This document shows positions 1-9,438 of a DNA stretch of 64,000 nt, in pieces (positions within the stretch are counted from its first letter, which is position 1; each line of letters starts with the position of its first letter). Under the pieces are notes generated by a model. It saw only the letters and a list, made by a program, of their open reading frames with translations, ran no database searches and was not told where the DNA came from. Made by a program: the position numbers and the translations under genes. Source of the stretch: Bacteroidetes bacterium HGW-Bacteroidetes-1 (GTDB lineage: Bacteria > Bacteroidota > Bacteroidia > Bacteroidales > F082); contig PHDU01000008.1 of the NCBI GenBank assembly GCA_002842755.1, positions 1-64,000 of the forward strand. Direction: 5' to 3'.

Positions 1-1
1 T

Positions 2-85
2 GTTGCTGATAATTCTGAAACATTAGAAAACTATAGAGAAATTCAATTACGGTACGAAAAATTGATTAACCTACAATATTTTTAA
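2..85 (+). CDS. C-terminal end of an unidentified protein (partial)
   Basis: An open frame enters from the left edge and ends at a TAA at 83-85. It encodes 27 residues ending in LRYEKLINLQYF. The mix of charged and aliphatic residues looks like a helical C-terminus rather than random translation, but it is too short to assign to a family. The gene converges on lysS, whose terminator follows within about 35 bp. The call rests only on the open frame and the sensible spacing. Confidence 0.45.
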   Translation, partial: VADNSETLENYREIQLRYEKLINLQYF

Positions 86-105
86 ACAGAACCAATATAG
101 CATGA

Positions 106-155
106 AGAAAAACAAAAACACCCTCTTAGTAAGCCAATTAATAACCAAAAGGGTG
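106..155 (-). terminator. Rho-independent terminator of lysS
   Basis: On the minus strand, CACCCTTTT (147-155) pairs with AAGAGGGTG (119-127), nine pairs including one G-U, across a 19-nt loop. A T-rich stretch follows (plus-strand A runs at 106-118). It lies 25 bp past the lysS stop codon. Confidence 0.7.
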
Positions 156-179
156 AAAAAAATAAAAAAAGGTATTTTA

Positions 180-1916
180 TTATGATGAACTCCCGTTGGA
201 AATCAACCATTTTTCAACATCGTCCAATTGCACTGCAGGAATATCCAGCTTGTTCTTTTTACGGTATCCATTCAATTTTTGCTGAATAACAGATGGCTTT
301 TCATTACGAAGCACCTCAACAGATGAAAATCCTGCTTTGATTAAATGTGAAGCCCAGGCTTCCGATACACCAATTTCAACGAAATCCTGTGGGTTAATTC
401 CCTTTTGAACCCGCTCGGGGCGCATCTGAGGAAAGAAAAGCACTTCCTGAATGGAGGTCTGACCAGTAAGTAACATCACCAAACGATCAATTCCAATACC
501 CATACCAGAGGTTGGAGGCATACCGAATTCGAGAGAACGAAGGAAATCCTGATCGATAAACATTGCTTCATCATCACCTCTTTCTGAAAGATTCAATTGT
601 TCTTCAAACCTGCTGCGTTGGTCAATAGGATCATTGAGTTCGGTATATGCATTGGCAATTTCTTTACCATTGATCATTAGTTCAAAGCGTTCGGTAAGTG
701 CAGGATTGCCGCGATGACGCTTGCATAAAGGCGACATTTCAACCGGGTAATCTGTAATAAAAGTTGGCTGTATATAATGATGTTCACATTTCTCTCCAAA
801 AATTTCATCAATCAATTTGCCTTTACCCATCGACGGTTCAGTTTCCACACCCAGTTTTTTACAAATATCCCTTAACCTGTTTTCATCCGTCTCAGACACG
901 TCGAAACCAGTGTGTTCAAGAATCGCATCCAACATGGTTATGCGCTTGAAGGGACGTTTAAAATCGATTTCATTGTTGTTTACAATAACTTTGGTTCCAC
1001 CGGTTACCTCCACAACAAGACGTTCCAGCATTTCTTCGGTGAAATCCATCATCCAGAGATAATCCTTATAAGCCACATAAATTTCCATGACTGTAAATTC
1101 AGGATTATGGGTACGATCCATTCCTTCGTTGCGGAAATCCTTTGAAAACTCATAAACGCCATCAAATCCTCCAACAATTAAACGCTTAAGGTACAACTCA
1201 TTGGCAACCCTTAAGTACAAGGGTATATCAAGCGCATTGTGGTGCGTGATAAATGGCCTTGCGGCAGCTCCACCGGGAATAGGTTGCAAAATAGGTGTTT
1301 CAACCTCGAGATACCCTCTTTCATTAAAAAAGTTGCGCATACTATTGATGACTTTTGTTCGGCGAATAAAAGTCTCTTTCACCCCTTCATTCACAATCAA
1401 ATCCACATAACGCATACGATAACGCTGCTCAGCATCAGTAAAGGCATCATAAATCTGCCCATCTTTTTCTTTTACAATGGGTAAAGGACGTAATGATTTG
1501 CTCAATACTTTCAGCTTGGTAACATGGATTGTAATTTCACCCATTTGTGTTTTGAACACATAGCCACTAACACCAATGATATCACCAATATCAAGTAAAC
1601 GTTTAAAAACAGTATTATATAGAGTCTTGTCTTCTTCAGGACAAAGATCATCCCGCTTAAAATAAAGCTGAATTCTGCTTGTTGCATCCTGCAACTCACA
1701 AAATGATGCTGCACCCATAATACGACGGCTCATGATGCGCCCAGCTAAACTGACATCTTGAAATCTATTTGGATTTGAAGGAAATTCCTGTTGTATTTCG
1801 GAGGCGCTGGTGTTTACCTCGAATGCTTCGGGAGGATAAGGATTGATCCCTAACGCGTACATCTCAGCCAATGAATTACGTCTTACAATTTCTTGTTCGC
1901 TTAAGTTAAAACTCAT
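180..1916 (-). CDS. lysS: Lysyl-tRNA synthetase, class II
   Basis: Charges tRNA-Lys with lysine in the cytoplasm. The 578-residue protein has an N-terminal OB-fold anticodon-binding domain (about residues 55-165) and a class II catalytic core. Motif 2 appears as [19 protein letters not shown] near residue 265 and motif 3 as [13 protein letters not shown] near residue 480. It is longer than the roughly 500-residue E. coli enzyme: about 70 extra C-terminal residues form a compact helical segment (around residues 515-578). Similar tails occur in other Bacteroidota LysRS as I recall. The ATG at 1916 is the first good start and lies 16 bp downstream of a TATCTTTG promoter box. It is a single-gene unit with its own promoter and terminator. 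Confidence 0.97.
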   Translation of the reverse strand: MSFNLSEQEIVRRNSLAEMYALGINPYPPEAFEVNTSASEIQQEFPSNPNRFQDVSLAGRIMSRRIMGAASFCELQDATSRIQLYFKRDDLCPEEDKTLYNTVFKRLLDIGDIIGVSGYVFKTQMGEITIHVTKLKVLSKSLRPLPIVKEKDGQIYDAFTDAEQRYRMRYVDLIVNEGVKETFIRRTKVINSMRNFFNERGYLEVETPILQPIPGGAAARPFITHHNALDIPLYLRVANELYLKRLIVGGFDGVYEFSKDFRNEGMDRTHNPEFTVMEIYVAYKDYLWMMDFTEEMLERLVVEVTGGTKVIVNNNEIDFKRPFKRITMLDAILEHTGFDVSETDENRLRDICKKLGVETEPSMGKGKLIDEIFGEKCEHHYIQPTFITDYPVEMSPLCKRHRGNPALTERFELMINGKEIANAYTELNDPIDQRSRFEEQLNLSERGDDEAMFIDQDFLRSLEFGMPPTSGMGIGIDRLVMLLTGQTSIQEVLFFPQMRPERVQKGINPQDFVEIGVSEAWASHLIKAGFSSVEVLRNEKPSVIQQKLNGYRKKNKLDIPAVQLDDVEKWLISNGSSS

Positions 1917-1932
1917 ACAATAAATTTTCCGG

Positions 1933-1940
1933 CAAAGATA
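1933..1940 (-). promoter_or_regulatory. Promoter -7 box of lysS (TATCTTTG)
   Basis: On the minus strand TATCTTTG matches the Bacteroidota -7 consensus TAnnTTTG exactly. It puts transcription start about 10 nt before the lysS ATG. I see no convincing -33 TTTG. Confidence 0.6.
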
Positions 1941-1994
1941 CAGAAAGTTGTTTCATAACATTCCATTAGCCCAAACCCAGCAAATGATATGAAT

Positions 1995-2030
1995 TAAAAA
2001 AAACAGGGAGACCAAAGTGACCTCCCTGTT
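1995..2030 (-). terminator. Terminator of the T9SS-secreted protein gene
   Basis: On the minus strand AACAGGGAG (2022-2030) pairs with CTCCCTGTT (2002-2010) and is followed by a run of eight T (plus-strand A at 1995-2002). It lies 22 bp past the stop of the gene ending at 2053. Confidence 0.85.
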
Positions 2031-2052
2031 ATATTTCATAAAAATCAGCAAA

Positions 2053-5000
2053 TTATCGATTGACAATCAATCGTTTGGTAATCATTTGTTTACCTTTAAC
2101 GACAAGGTTATAAACACCTGCTGGCTGATTCATTAAATTGATCTCGTGAATATTCGTAACCGATGTGATTACGTCCTTTTTCTGATAAATCAGGTTTCCG
2201 GATACATCATATACTTTAATACTGATATTCTCTCTGATTTTCGATTGCATCTCAAGCTTAAATATTCCAGCTCCGGGGTTTGGATAAATGCTTAATTGCA
2301 TGTTATCATTTTCAGAAATGCCTGAACAGTTTTTGAATTCAATATTGATTTCATTGCTACGGGTTACGCAACCATTTTCATTTTTAAGCTCAACCCAAAA
2401 CGTTTGAACTCCGAAGCTGTATCCAGCAGTATCAGCTGTAACAGAGAATTCGGTTGACCCATTTGACCAGAGCACTTCGTACCCTGAAACGCTTAATTCA
2501 AGCACTTTTGATTCGCCGGCACACATTACAGTATCAGCGCCAAGCTCAACGACAGGAGGAGCTTCAAAGAAAGTAACATTGATACTATCAGTAACAACAC
2601 ATCCGTTTTGATCTGTTACATCAACATAAATTTGATGCACACCAAAACCAAAATCTGCTGCTGATGCATTGATAACCTGATTGGTTGATCCGTTGGACCA
2701 AAGGAAAGACGCACCTTCGTTGAGAGCATCAATTGCAATGGACTCTTCCCCGCAAGCTGTACGATCTTCCCCTAATTCAACAACAGGCAATTCGAAATAG
2801 GTTATTTGAATTGTATCTGAACTCATACAGCCATTGCTATTGACTACATCAACCCAAATTTGATGCGATCCAAAACCCAGGGTTGTAGCAGAAACTTCCA
2901 AAGTTTGGGATGTATCACCTGATGACCAAAGATAAACAGATCCTTCGTTTGCAGCATCCAAAAGATAAGGCTGTTCACCACAGAAACTCATATCTTCACC
3001 CAATAAAATTTCAGGAAGCTGATATACAACGATACTCAAAGGACTACTCATGATTGTATCATTTTCATGTACTGCATAAGCGCGATAAACTGTTGATATT
3101 TCAGGGCTTACAAGCGGATTCTGTTCCATTGAAACCATTTCACCTTCTTCTGTTTTCCAGAAATAGGTTACGTCACTCGTTGCACCACTAACTGCGGCAT
3201 AAAGTTGAACTGTATCACCCTTACACATTTGATTGGCCTCGGCAGTAGCTTCAATAACAAAGCTTGAAACAAGCAAATGAACCGGCACAAGAATAAGATC
3301 ATTATCGGGATCATTATTGGCGATTTTAAGATTAGCATAATAATCACCCAATTCAAGATCAACTGCTTTCAAGGTGACAGTAATTTCAGCAGATTCTCCC
3401 GGAGCGATAGTTCCAAAACTTGGTTGATAACTCAGCCAACTGATTACATTTACCGTATAATCTTCAACTTCGCCATAAGTAGTAGTTCCACAAGGGGCCA
3501 ATGCGCCTGTCCATGTGATACGTATACGCATTCTCGTTGGACCAGATTTTGCACCAACCGGAGGATTAATGATAGCCGTATAGGGTCCATTTCCAGGAGA
3601 GCCACTGACAGTGATAGGTTCGTCATCAAATTCATCATTCTGATTCCAGTCGATCCAGACACCACACTGATCAGAACTATATGGATTACCGTTGGTGATA
3701 GTAAGCGTCATTGGTTCACCAGCTTTTACCTCTGTTGAAAGGTTTGTGTAATCCATGTATCCATTTTCACCAGAGGTATTGTTAATATTACCAAGTTGAA
3801 CACCTGAAATATATTCATCACCACCACCCGAAGCGGAACAATAAGCATTCACTTCACGATCGGGATCAATTATTTCAGAACTGATGCCATATTCCATTGG
3901 CAATTGACCAATATTTACAATAATGATGGATTGAGTAGCCAATGAGTCAGGACGAAGCATTTGATAAATATTGTCAGGGGCCACCGCAATACGGGCATCT
4001 CCCCATTGCAGGGTTACCCTGCTAGCACCGCTTTCACCTTCATTGGTATAAGCCGCTGTAATGCCATAAGTATAGATTCCATAATCAGGCAAAAGATCAA
4101 CATATTCACTTTCTGTAGTTGATCCAATAAGTTCATTGTCGCGATAAATATTGAAGCCGATAAAATCGGGAGCAACTTCATAATCCCAGGATAAGCTGGC
4201 GTTGCCGCTTGCAAAATCAACACTTCCAACCAAATTATAAGGACGACTCAACGGATTAGTTTCGTAAGGAGATGAATAGCTCATAGTTATACCCGAACGA
4301 TTATCAGTCCAAACAGGATAAACTTTCCCGCCACGCGCGGCAATTCCTAAATAATCACCCATGTAGCCTCCTGCCAATCCAGGAATAGGTGCAGGTGTAA
4401 AAGCAACATCAGAAACTTTAAAATCTTCCCATGTTTCACCACCATCAAAGCTATTGGCGCAAAAAACTTCCACCTGGTTCTGACTTACATTGCGATCACC
4501 ATAATACACTATACTCAATATACCGTTTTCAGGATCGCATGTCATCCATGGAAAATAATGCTCTTTTCCTTCGCCGTATGGATTCTGGTTTACTCTCACT
4601 GGAGTTGACCATGTTGCACCCTGATCCGTTGATTTGATAATATAAACGTCAATACTTACATTCTGATTATTTCCAGGTGTGCCAATGTTAGCCCAGGTTA
4701 CATAGATTGTTCCACGATCAGGACCATTTGAAATGTCCACCGCCATCGAAGGAAATGAACTAACACGATGGTTTTTCTTCGTTTCTGTGTTTCTTATACC
4801 TCTGATGTTTTGAATTATACGAGTTGCAGGAGTCCAGGTAGCGCCTCCATCCAACGATTTTGCAAATCCTAAAGCACCTTCATCCTGAGGCCATCCATTA
4901 TAAATAGCCCAAACAGAATAAACTTCACCATTAGGGCCAGTATGGGCATTAACGCCCTGATTGTGGCTTCCGGCATTAACAGCGGTACTTATTGGAACGC

Positions 5001-5751
5001 GGGTGCTCCAGGTATCTCCATCATCAATTGAACGGGAAACAACAATTTCAGCATCATGAGGACCACCAAAGTCTGTCCAGACATTATAAAGATAACCCTC
5101 ATAAGGACTGTCAAGACTATTATCAATCCAAAGGTGATTTTTATCAGCCAAACTTCCAGGATTTGGAGCTATCGTACGGGCCGTCCAACTTACACCATTA
5201 TCATCAGAGTATCCAATTCCCTGTCCACCTGGATTGGAAATATAATTGACATACCATCTTCCGTTCCATCCCATTGCAACTGCAGGGTCTCCTGAATTGC
5301 TACCAGCAACTCCCTGAACCTTACCTTGCCATGTTTCACCAGAATCAAATGAATACAAATCATTTGCTCCATAGAGAGAACCAACAGGATTTTGAGTTGA
5401 GTTGTTTGAATTTAAAACGTTATTCGGATCAAGAGGATTAACAAACACAGAGTTTTCGCTTTGCGTTGAATTAATGGTTGTAACAGGAACATCAGGAGAA
5501 TCATCTGTCAACACAGAAAAAGCTTTTATTTTTGATCCTGTAAACACTGCAGGTGCGGTTCTGATATCAGGATTCAATGTATAAAGACCCTGACTGGCCA
5601 ATCGTTTATAATATCCGTTATTATCAACACGGGTATCAACCATGTTTCTTCTTTCACGTTCAGTTTTGCTGTCAGAACTAATGAGCCATTGCAAACTTGC
5701 TCCAAGAGTAATCAACAATACCAGAAAGGTAATCGTAAAGGTTTTTTTCAT
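2053..5751 (-). CDS. T9SS-exported Asp-box (BNR) / GEVED repeat protein
   Basis: A large exported protein (1232 residues from the ATG at 5751) of unknown substrate. I chose this start because MKKTFTITFLVLLITLGASL gives a proper signal peptide; the frame upstream adds 11 unsupported residues. About residues 130-450 hold six Asp-box motifs (S-x-D-x-G-x-T-W type, for example SFDGGETWE and STDQGATWS), as in sialidase-like beta-propellers. A fibronectin-III-like domain follows near 490-580. A GEVED domain lies around 630-760, with YGEVEDYTV at its end. Three Ig/PKD-like repeats of about 85 residues each carry a LGED/LGAD…C…LWS.G.T pattern. The last 75 residues form a type A T9SS sorting domain (LSIYPNPGAGIFKLEM to KRLIVNR). 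No sialidase catalytic Arg triad is evident, so binding or adhesion fits better than hydrolysis. Confidence 0.85.
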   Translation of the reverse strand: MKKTFTITFLVLLITLGASLQWLISSDSKTERERRNMVDTRVDNNGYYKRLASQGLYTLNPDIRTAPAVFTGSKIKAFSVLTDDSPDVPVTTINSTQSENSVFVNPLDPNNVLNSNNSTQNPVGSLYGANDLYSFDSGETWQGKVQGVAGSNSGDPAVAMGWNGRWYVNYISNPGGQGIGYSDDNGVSWTARTIAPNPGSLADKNHLWIDNSLDSPYEGYLYNVWTDFGGPHDAEIVVSRSIDDGDTWSTRVPISTAVNAGSHNQGVNAHTGPNGEVYSVWAIYNGWPQDEGALGFAKSLDGGATWTPATRIIQNIRGIRNTETKKNHRVSSFPSMAVDISNGPDRGTIYVTWANIGTPGNNQNVSIDVYIIKSTDQGATWSTPVRVNQNPYGEGKEHYFPWMTCDPENGILSIVYYGDRNVSQNQVEVFCANSFDGGETWEDFKVSDVAFTPAPIPGLAGGYMGDYLGIAARGGKVYPVWTDNRSGITMSYSSPYETNPLSRPYNLVGSVDFASGNASLSWDYEVAPDFIGFNIYRDNELIGSTTESEYVDLLPDYGIYTYGITAAYTNEGESGASRVTLQWGDARIAVAPDNIYQMLRPDSLATQSIIIVNIGQLPMEYGISSEIIDPDREVNAYCSASGGGDEYISGVQLGNINNTSGENGYMDYTNLSTEVKAGEPMTLTITNGNPYSSDQCGVWIDWNQNDEFDDEPITVSGSPGNGPYTAIINPPVGAKSGPTRMRIRITWTGALAPCGTTTYGEVEDYTVNVISWLSYQPSFGTIAPGESAEITVTLKAVDLELGDYYANLKIANNDPDNDLILVPVHLLVSSFVIEATAEANQMCKGDTVQLYAAVSGATSDVTYFWKTEEGEMVSMEQNPLVSPEISTVYRAYAVHENDTIMSSPLSIVVYQLPEILLGEDMSFCGEQPYLLDAANEGSVYLWSSGDTSQTLEVSATTLGFGSHQIWVDVVNSNGCMSSDTIQITYFELPVVELGEDRTACGEESIAIDALNEGASFLWSNGSTNQVINASAADFGFGVHQIYVDVTDQNGCVVTDSINVTFFEAPPVVELGADTVMCAGESKVLELSVSGYEVLWSNGSTEFSVTADTAGYSFGVQTFWVELKNENGCVTRSNEINIEFKNCSGISENDNMQLSIYPNPGAGIFKLEMQSKIRENISIKVYDVSGNLIYQKKDVITSVTNIHEINLMNQPAGVYNLVVKGKQMITKRLIVNR

Positions 5752-5781
5752 TCGATAAATGTTTTTGGTTAAAATAATAGC

Positions 5782-5810
5782 CAAAAGTATAGAAATTACC
5801 GTTGGCCAAA
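5782..5810 (-). promoter_or_regulatory. Promoter of the T9SS-secreted protein gene
   Basis: On the minus strand TACTTTTG (5782-5789) is a perfect TAnnTTTG -7 box. TTTG (5807-5810) lies 17 bp upstream as a possible -33 element, slightly closer than usual. The start codon is 30 bp downstream. Confidence 0.6.
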
Positions 5811-5827
5811 ATCAATTAATTGATTTT
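5808..5827. repeat. Perfect 20-bp AT-rich palindrome
   Basis: AAAATCAATTAATTGATTTT is self-complementary along its whole length. It overlaps the putative -33 element of the gene starting at 5751 and lies 57 bp past the buk stop. It could be an operator or a weak transcript end for buk. The T run on the buk strand is only four long, so I do not call it a terminator. Confidence 0.5.
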
Positions 5828-5883
5828 TTGAGAAAAAAACTCCGATATGTATAATTATTACTTCAAGTTGCGAAAGTCTTAGA

Positions 5884-6969
5884 TCAATTATAAATCTTTG
5901 GAACGGCTTCGCCACTTAGAACTCTAAATCCATTCATTGCTAAGGCTTTTAGCTCGTCTTCTCCTGGATAAACATGCACAGGAGCAATTTTATGAACCCT
6001 TTCAATTACCTTATTAACAAAATATTTATCATGGGCAACTCCACCAGTGATGAGTATTCCATCTACCTGTAAATGAAGTACAGTAGCCATCGCTCCAATC
6101 TCCTTTGCTACCTGATAAGCCATTGCATTGTAAATTAATTCCGCTTCCTTGTCTCCTTTCTCAACACGTTGCTCAACTTCGTAAGCACTGTTGGTTCCAA
6201 GATAAGCCACAAGACCACCTTCACCTTTGATCATTTTAAGCACTTCTTTTTGAGAAAATTTTCCACTGAAACAAAGTCTTACAAGTGAACCCACAGGTAA
6301 ACTACCAGTACGCTCAGGTGAAAAAGGGCCATCTCCATCAAGACCCTGGTTAACATCGATAACCCGGCCATGTTTATGCGCCCCAACTGTTATACCTCCA
6401 CCAAGATGAACAACAATGAGGTTCATATCCTCATACTTTCGCATAATAGATTTGGCATGTTGACGGGCTACAGCTTTTTGATTTAATGCATGAAAAATAG
6501 ATACACGCGGTAACAATGGATGACCAGAAATACGAGCTATCTCATCAAGTTCATCTACTACAACAGGATTAGCGATAAAAGCTCTGGCATCAGGCAATGA
6601 TTGAGCAATATCATAGGCAATAAGTCCGCCAAGATTACTGGCATGTTCACCCAGAGGACTGTTTTTAAGATCGCGAATCATAGCTTCATTAACAGAATAA
6701 ACACCTGATTCGATTGGTTTTAAAAGTCCACCTCGCCCAACTACAGCCCTAATTTGATCTAAACGTATATCGGTTTCAGCCAACTGTTTAAGGATAATAT
6801 CTTTACGGAAATTAAACTGATCCGTGATTTTTTCGAAAGGTTCAAGTTCTTCGCTGGAGTGCCTGATCGATTTAATGAATACAGGATCAGTACCAACAAA
6901 AACACCAAATTTGGTTGATGTTGACCCTGGATTGATGGTTAAAATATGAACATTATCAAGCTCACTCAT
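5884..6969 (-). CDS. buk: Butyrate kinase
   Basis: Interconverts butyryl phosphate plus ADP with butyrate plus ATP, the substrate-level phosphorylation step that pairs with phosphotransbutyrylase. It belongs to the acetate/butyrate kinase (ASKHA) fold. The N-terminal phosphate-binding strand is LTINPGSTSTKFGVF, followed by VHLGGGITVGAHKHGRVIDV near residues 185-204 and GDGPFSPERTGSLP shortly after. Length (361) is usual for Buk and shorter than acetate kinase (about 400). It lies 65 bp downstream of ptb on the same strand, so the two are probably co-transcribed. Branched-chain acyl phosphates are possible alternative substrates and cannot be excluded from sequence. Confidence 0.93.
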   Translation of the reverse strand: MSELDNVHILTINPGSTSTKFGVFVGTDPVFIKSIRHSSEELEPFEKITDQFNFRKDIILKQLAETDIRLDQIRAVVGRGGLLKPIESGVYSVNEAMIRDLKNSPLGEHASNLGGLIAYDIAQSLPDARAFIANPVVVDELDEIARISGHPLLPRVSIFHALNQKAVARQHAKSIMRKYEDMNLIVVHLGGGITVGAHKHGRVIDVNQGLDGDGPFSPERTGSLPVGSLVRLCFSGKFSQKEVLKMIKGEGGLVAYLGTNSAYEVEQRVEKGDKEAELIYNAMAYQVAKEIGAMATVLHLQVDGILITGGVAHDKYFVNKVIERVHKIAPVHVYPGEDELKALAMNGFRVLSGEAVPKIYN

Positions 6970-7034
6970 TCTTTCGTTTCCTTCAGATATTACATTATTA
7001 CAATTACTTTAAATATACAAATTCAGGTACTTGT

Positions 7035-7940
7035 TCAGGGCGCTGTTAGTGCCGCCAATGCAATTGAATAAAGTTTGGTTTTAGCGCTGTCACCACGAGA
7101 CGAAAGAACAGCAGGAACTTTTGCCCCCACAACAATCGCACCTTGCTCGCCTAAAGCAAGTTTGGTGTTGGCTTTATAAAACACATTCCCCGATTCTATA
7201 TTTGGGAAAACAAGGCAATCAGCGTCGCCGGCAACATTACCTCCTACTTTTTTAATATCTGCACTCTCTTGATCAATGGCTACATCCAACGCAAGTGGAC
7301 CATCAACCCAAGCGCCTTTAATCTGACCACGATCGGCCATTTTTGAAATAATTGCTGCATCCACGCAAGCGGGCATTTTTATAGAAACTTGCTCCGAAGC
7401 TGCAATAAGAGCAACCTTGGGTTTTTCAATTCCCAGAGCATGGGCAGTATTAATTAGATAATTGGTAATTGCAATTTTTTCAGACAATTCAGGTGCAGGA
7501 AGGATAGCAACATCACCAACTATGAGCAATTTATGGTAATTAGGATTTTCCATTACCGTAACGTGACTTAATACCGCACCCTTGGTCATGAGACCTTTTT
7601 CCTTATCAAGGATAGCCCTCATATATTTATCTGTACTTACCAGCCCTTTCATAAGGAGGTTCCCTTCTCCATTATTGATGAGTTCGACAGCTTTGTATGC
7701 TGCATTCATTTCATTTGGCTCATGAACAACCTTAAACTTATTAATATTGATATTATGCTCATCGCAAACTTTTTCAATTTCAACTTTATCGCCCACCAAA
7801 GTGCCTTCGACCAATCCCATATCAATAGCCATATTAACAGCAGAAATAGTATGCTCATCATTGGCAAATGCAGCAACCAGCCTTTTCTTTTTGCTGTTTT
7901 TTAGCGCCTCAAACATTTGATCAAGTTTAGTAATCATCAT
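7035..7940 (-). CDS. ptb: Phosphate butyryltransferase
   Basis: Converts butyryl-CoA and phosphate to butyryl phosphate and CoA, feeding butyrate kinase. The 301-residue protein has the phosphate acetyl/butyryltransferase fold, with the conserved stretches NLLMKGLVSTDKYMRAIL (about residues 95-112) and DCLVFPNIESGNVFYKA (about 240-256). Two ATGs occur in a row (7940 and 7937) and either could be used. It is first in the ptb-buk unit, and a well-formed promoter with both elements lies 59 bp upstream. Confidence 0.93.
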   Translation of the reverse strand: MMITKLDQMFEALKNSKKKRLVAAFANDEHTISAVNMAIDMGLVEGTLVGDKVEIEKVCDEHNININKFKVVHEPNEMNAAYKAVELINNGEGNLLMKGLVSTDKYMRAILDKEKGLMTKGAVLSHVTVMENPNYHKLLIVGDVAILPAPELSEKIAITNYLINTAHALGIEKPKVALIAASEQVSIKMPACVDAAIISKMADRGQIKGAWVDGPLALDVAIDQESADIKKVGGNVAGDADCLVFPNIESGNVFYKANTKLALGEQGAIVVGAKVPAVLSSRGDSAKTKLYSIALAALTAP

Positions 7941-7998
7941 AATTGTTTGTATTTTCAGATTTAATATCTTATTTGTGAATTAATTAACAAAACTTCGG

Positions 7999-8030
7999 CA
8001 AAATTAGCAATTTCGTTCCAGATTAACAAA
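7999..8030 (-). promoter_or_regulatory. Promoter of ptb-buk, both elements present
   Basis: On the minus strand TTTG (8027-8030) and TAATTTTG (7999-8006) are separated by exactly 20 bp. This is the best full match in the window to the Bacteroidota consensus TTTG-N19/21-TAnnTTTG. Confidence 0.75.
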
Positions 8031-8089
8031 CAATCAATGTTTGAATTATGCACCTAAATATGAGCCAATGTCTTAAAAAACGATGAGTA

Positions 8090-9361
8090 TCACTCAGAAT
8101 AAAACCTGATCATTTTAACAATTGCCTTTTCGCAAGCGGCACAAAAAGTATTTCCCTTAAAGGTATGCATCAGGCAATCACGCGATGGGCGGTACATCCC
8201 ACGGGAAACATAGCCTCCACCTTCAAAAACACCTGTTGTATTATTCCATTGAGATGTATCTGGGGTTGGAATGGGAGTGTTTTCAGCAAGAAGATTTTTC
8301 CATTTGGCATCGAAATTCACAAGTGTAGTAAGATTTGGTTCCCAAGGTTCAATTTCGAGATTATAAAAATCATCATAGGCTGTTGATGAATCGTAATATT
8401 CATCTCCCAGACCAGCGAAACCATGCCCGAATTCATGTACGAAAATTTCACCCGAAAGTCTGTTGCTGCTGCTGCTAAGGCAATAAAAATTAAATATTCC
8501 ACCACCACCGTACTTTTTGGTGTTGGCCAAAACATAGATTTGATCATAAGGTGCCATTCCAGCAAGATCACGCATGGCCTTGTGATCATAAGTCATGCAA
8601 TATCGCTCACTATCAAAGGTGTAAAAGCTTGAAGAAAGAATCGTTTCGGGCCAGATATCTTTTGCAGGAATGGCAATCCCGCTTTCTAATGAAGGTGCAA
8701 GAACAGCCCTGATATTGAACTTATCCAAATAACTTGAATAGGGTTCGAACCGAAAAAGCTCCTCTTTAAACTGATCGCAATCTTGCTTGAATTTATCCAT
8801 TTCAAAATCTGTATATCCATCGGGCAAAATGACAATATCGACTGCATGTTCAGGATTACTGTTAATCATTACCTCATAAATTTCATACTTTCTTTTTCTT
8901 ACAGGGCGAATGAAATAATCATCAGGATTAATTTCTATGCTGAATAATTGTTCAAAACGGCCTTCTCTGTTGCGAGACGAAAGAGTAGCCTTAACAGGTT
9001 TTTGGGGGAAAGGCATTACTACCGTTTCATAAAAACTTCGGGTTACTAACTTTGCCTCAGACGTGGTTTGCCATTCTGCAAACAACGAACTGTAGCCTCT
9101 TGAATAAAGTAATAATCCACTTTCAGAATCGCATAGTTCTATACGATGATTTCCATAATTAAACGTATCAACAAGATTTATCTTCGACCCTCCCCAATAA
9201 GACTCTTCCATCAAATAATCAAGTGCGAAGAATTCCTGACTGGCAGTTCCTGAATGTATATAATCCATCCGAAGGCTTTTGTTAAGAAAAAAATTATCAA
9301 ATTGTGCAAAAATTGGATGAAAGAGAAACAATAATAATGTTGATAATAAAAGCTTTACCAT
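8090..9361 (-). CDS. Secreted M64 family metallopeptidase
   Basis: A predicted zinc peptidase of the M64 (IgA peptidase-like) family, exported by a signal peptide (about residues 1-19, cleaved after FHPIFAQ). An N-terminal beta-rich M64_N domain (about 25-150) precedes the catalytic domain. The zinc motif HEFGHGFAGLGDEYY near residue 308 fits HExxHxxxGLxDEY, giving two His ligands, the catalytic Glu and the downstream Asp/Glu. Late cysteines (DCLMHTF…FCAACEKA) probably form disulfides. No T9SS sorting domain or lipobox is present, so it is probably periplasmic or released. Its substrate is unknown; the IgA name reflects the founding member only. It is divergent from the sigma-factor gene. Confidence 0.9.
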   Translation of the reverse strand: MVKLLLSTLLLFLFHPIFAQFDNFFLNKSLRMDYIHSGTASQEFFALDYLMEESYWGGSKINLVDTFNYGNHRIELCDSESGLLLYSRGYSSLFAEWQTTSEAKLVTRSFYETVVMPFPQKPVKATLSSRNREGRFEQLFSIEINPDDYFIRPVRKRKYEIYEVMINSNPEHAVDIVILPDGYTDFEMDKFKQDCDQFKEELFRFEPYSSYLDKFNIRAVLAPSLESGIAIPAKDIWPETILSSSFYTFDSERYCMTYDHKAMRDLAGMAPYDQIYVLANTKKYGGGGIFNFYCLSSSSNRLSGEIFVHEFGHGFAGLGDEYYDSSTAYDDFYNLEIEPWEPNLTTLVNFDAKWKNLLAENTPIPTPDTSQWNNTTGVFEGGGYVSRGMYRPSRDCLMHTFKGNTFCAACEKAIVKMIRFYSE

Positions 9362-9382
9362 AATTGATAGTTTTTAAATGAT

Positions 9383-9396
9383 GTGTAAATTTACAC
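9383..9396. promoter_or_regulatory. 14-bp palindrome between divergent genes (possible operator)
   Basis: GTGTAAATTTACAC is perfectly self-complementary and sits midway in the 77-bp gap between the M64 peptidase and the sigma-factor gene. It could serve either or both. Confidence 0.4.
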
Positions 9397-9438
9397 TTAT
9401 TTTGTAACCATTTAAGCAATTACACGTCTGAAAAAGCA

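Noticed and set aside
3277-3738. 153-codon plus-strand open frame
   Set aside because: Lies wholly inside the T9SS-secreted protein gene on the other strand, with no start context and a low-complexity product.
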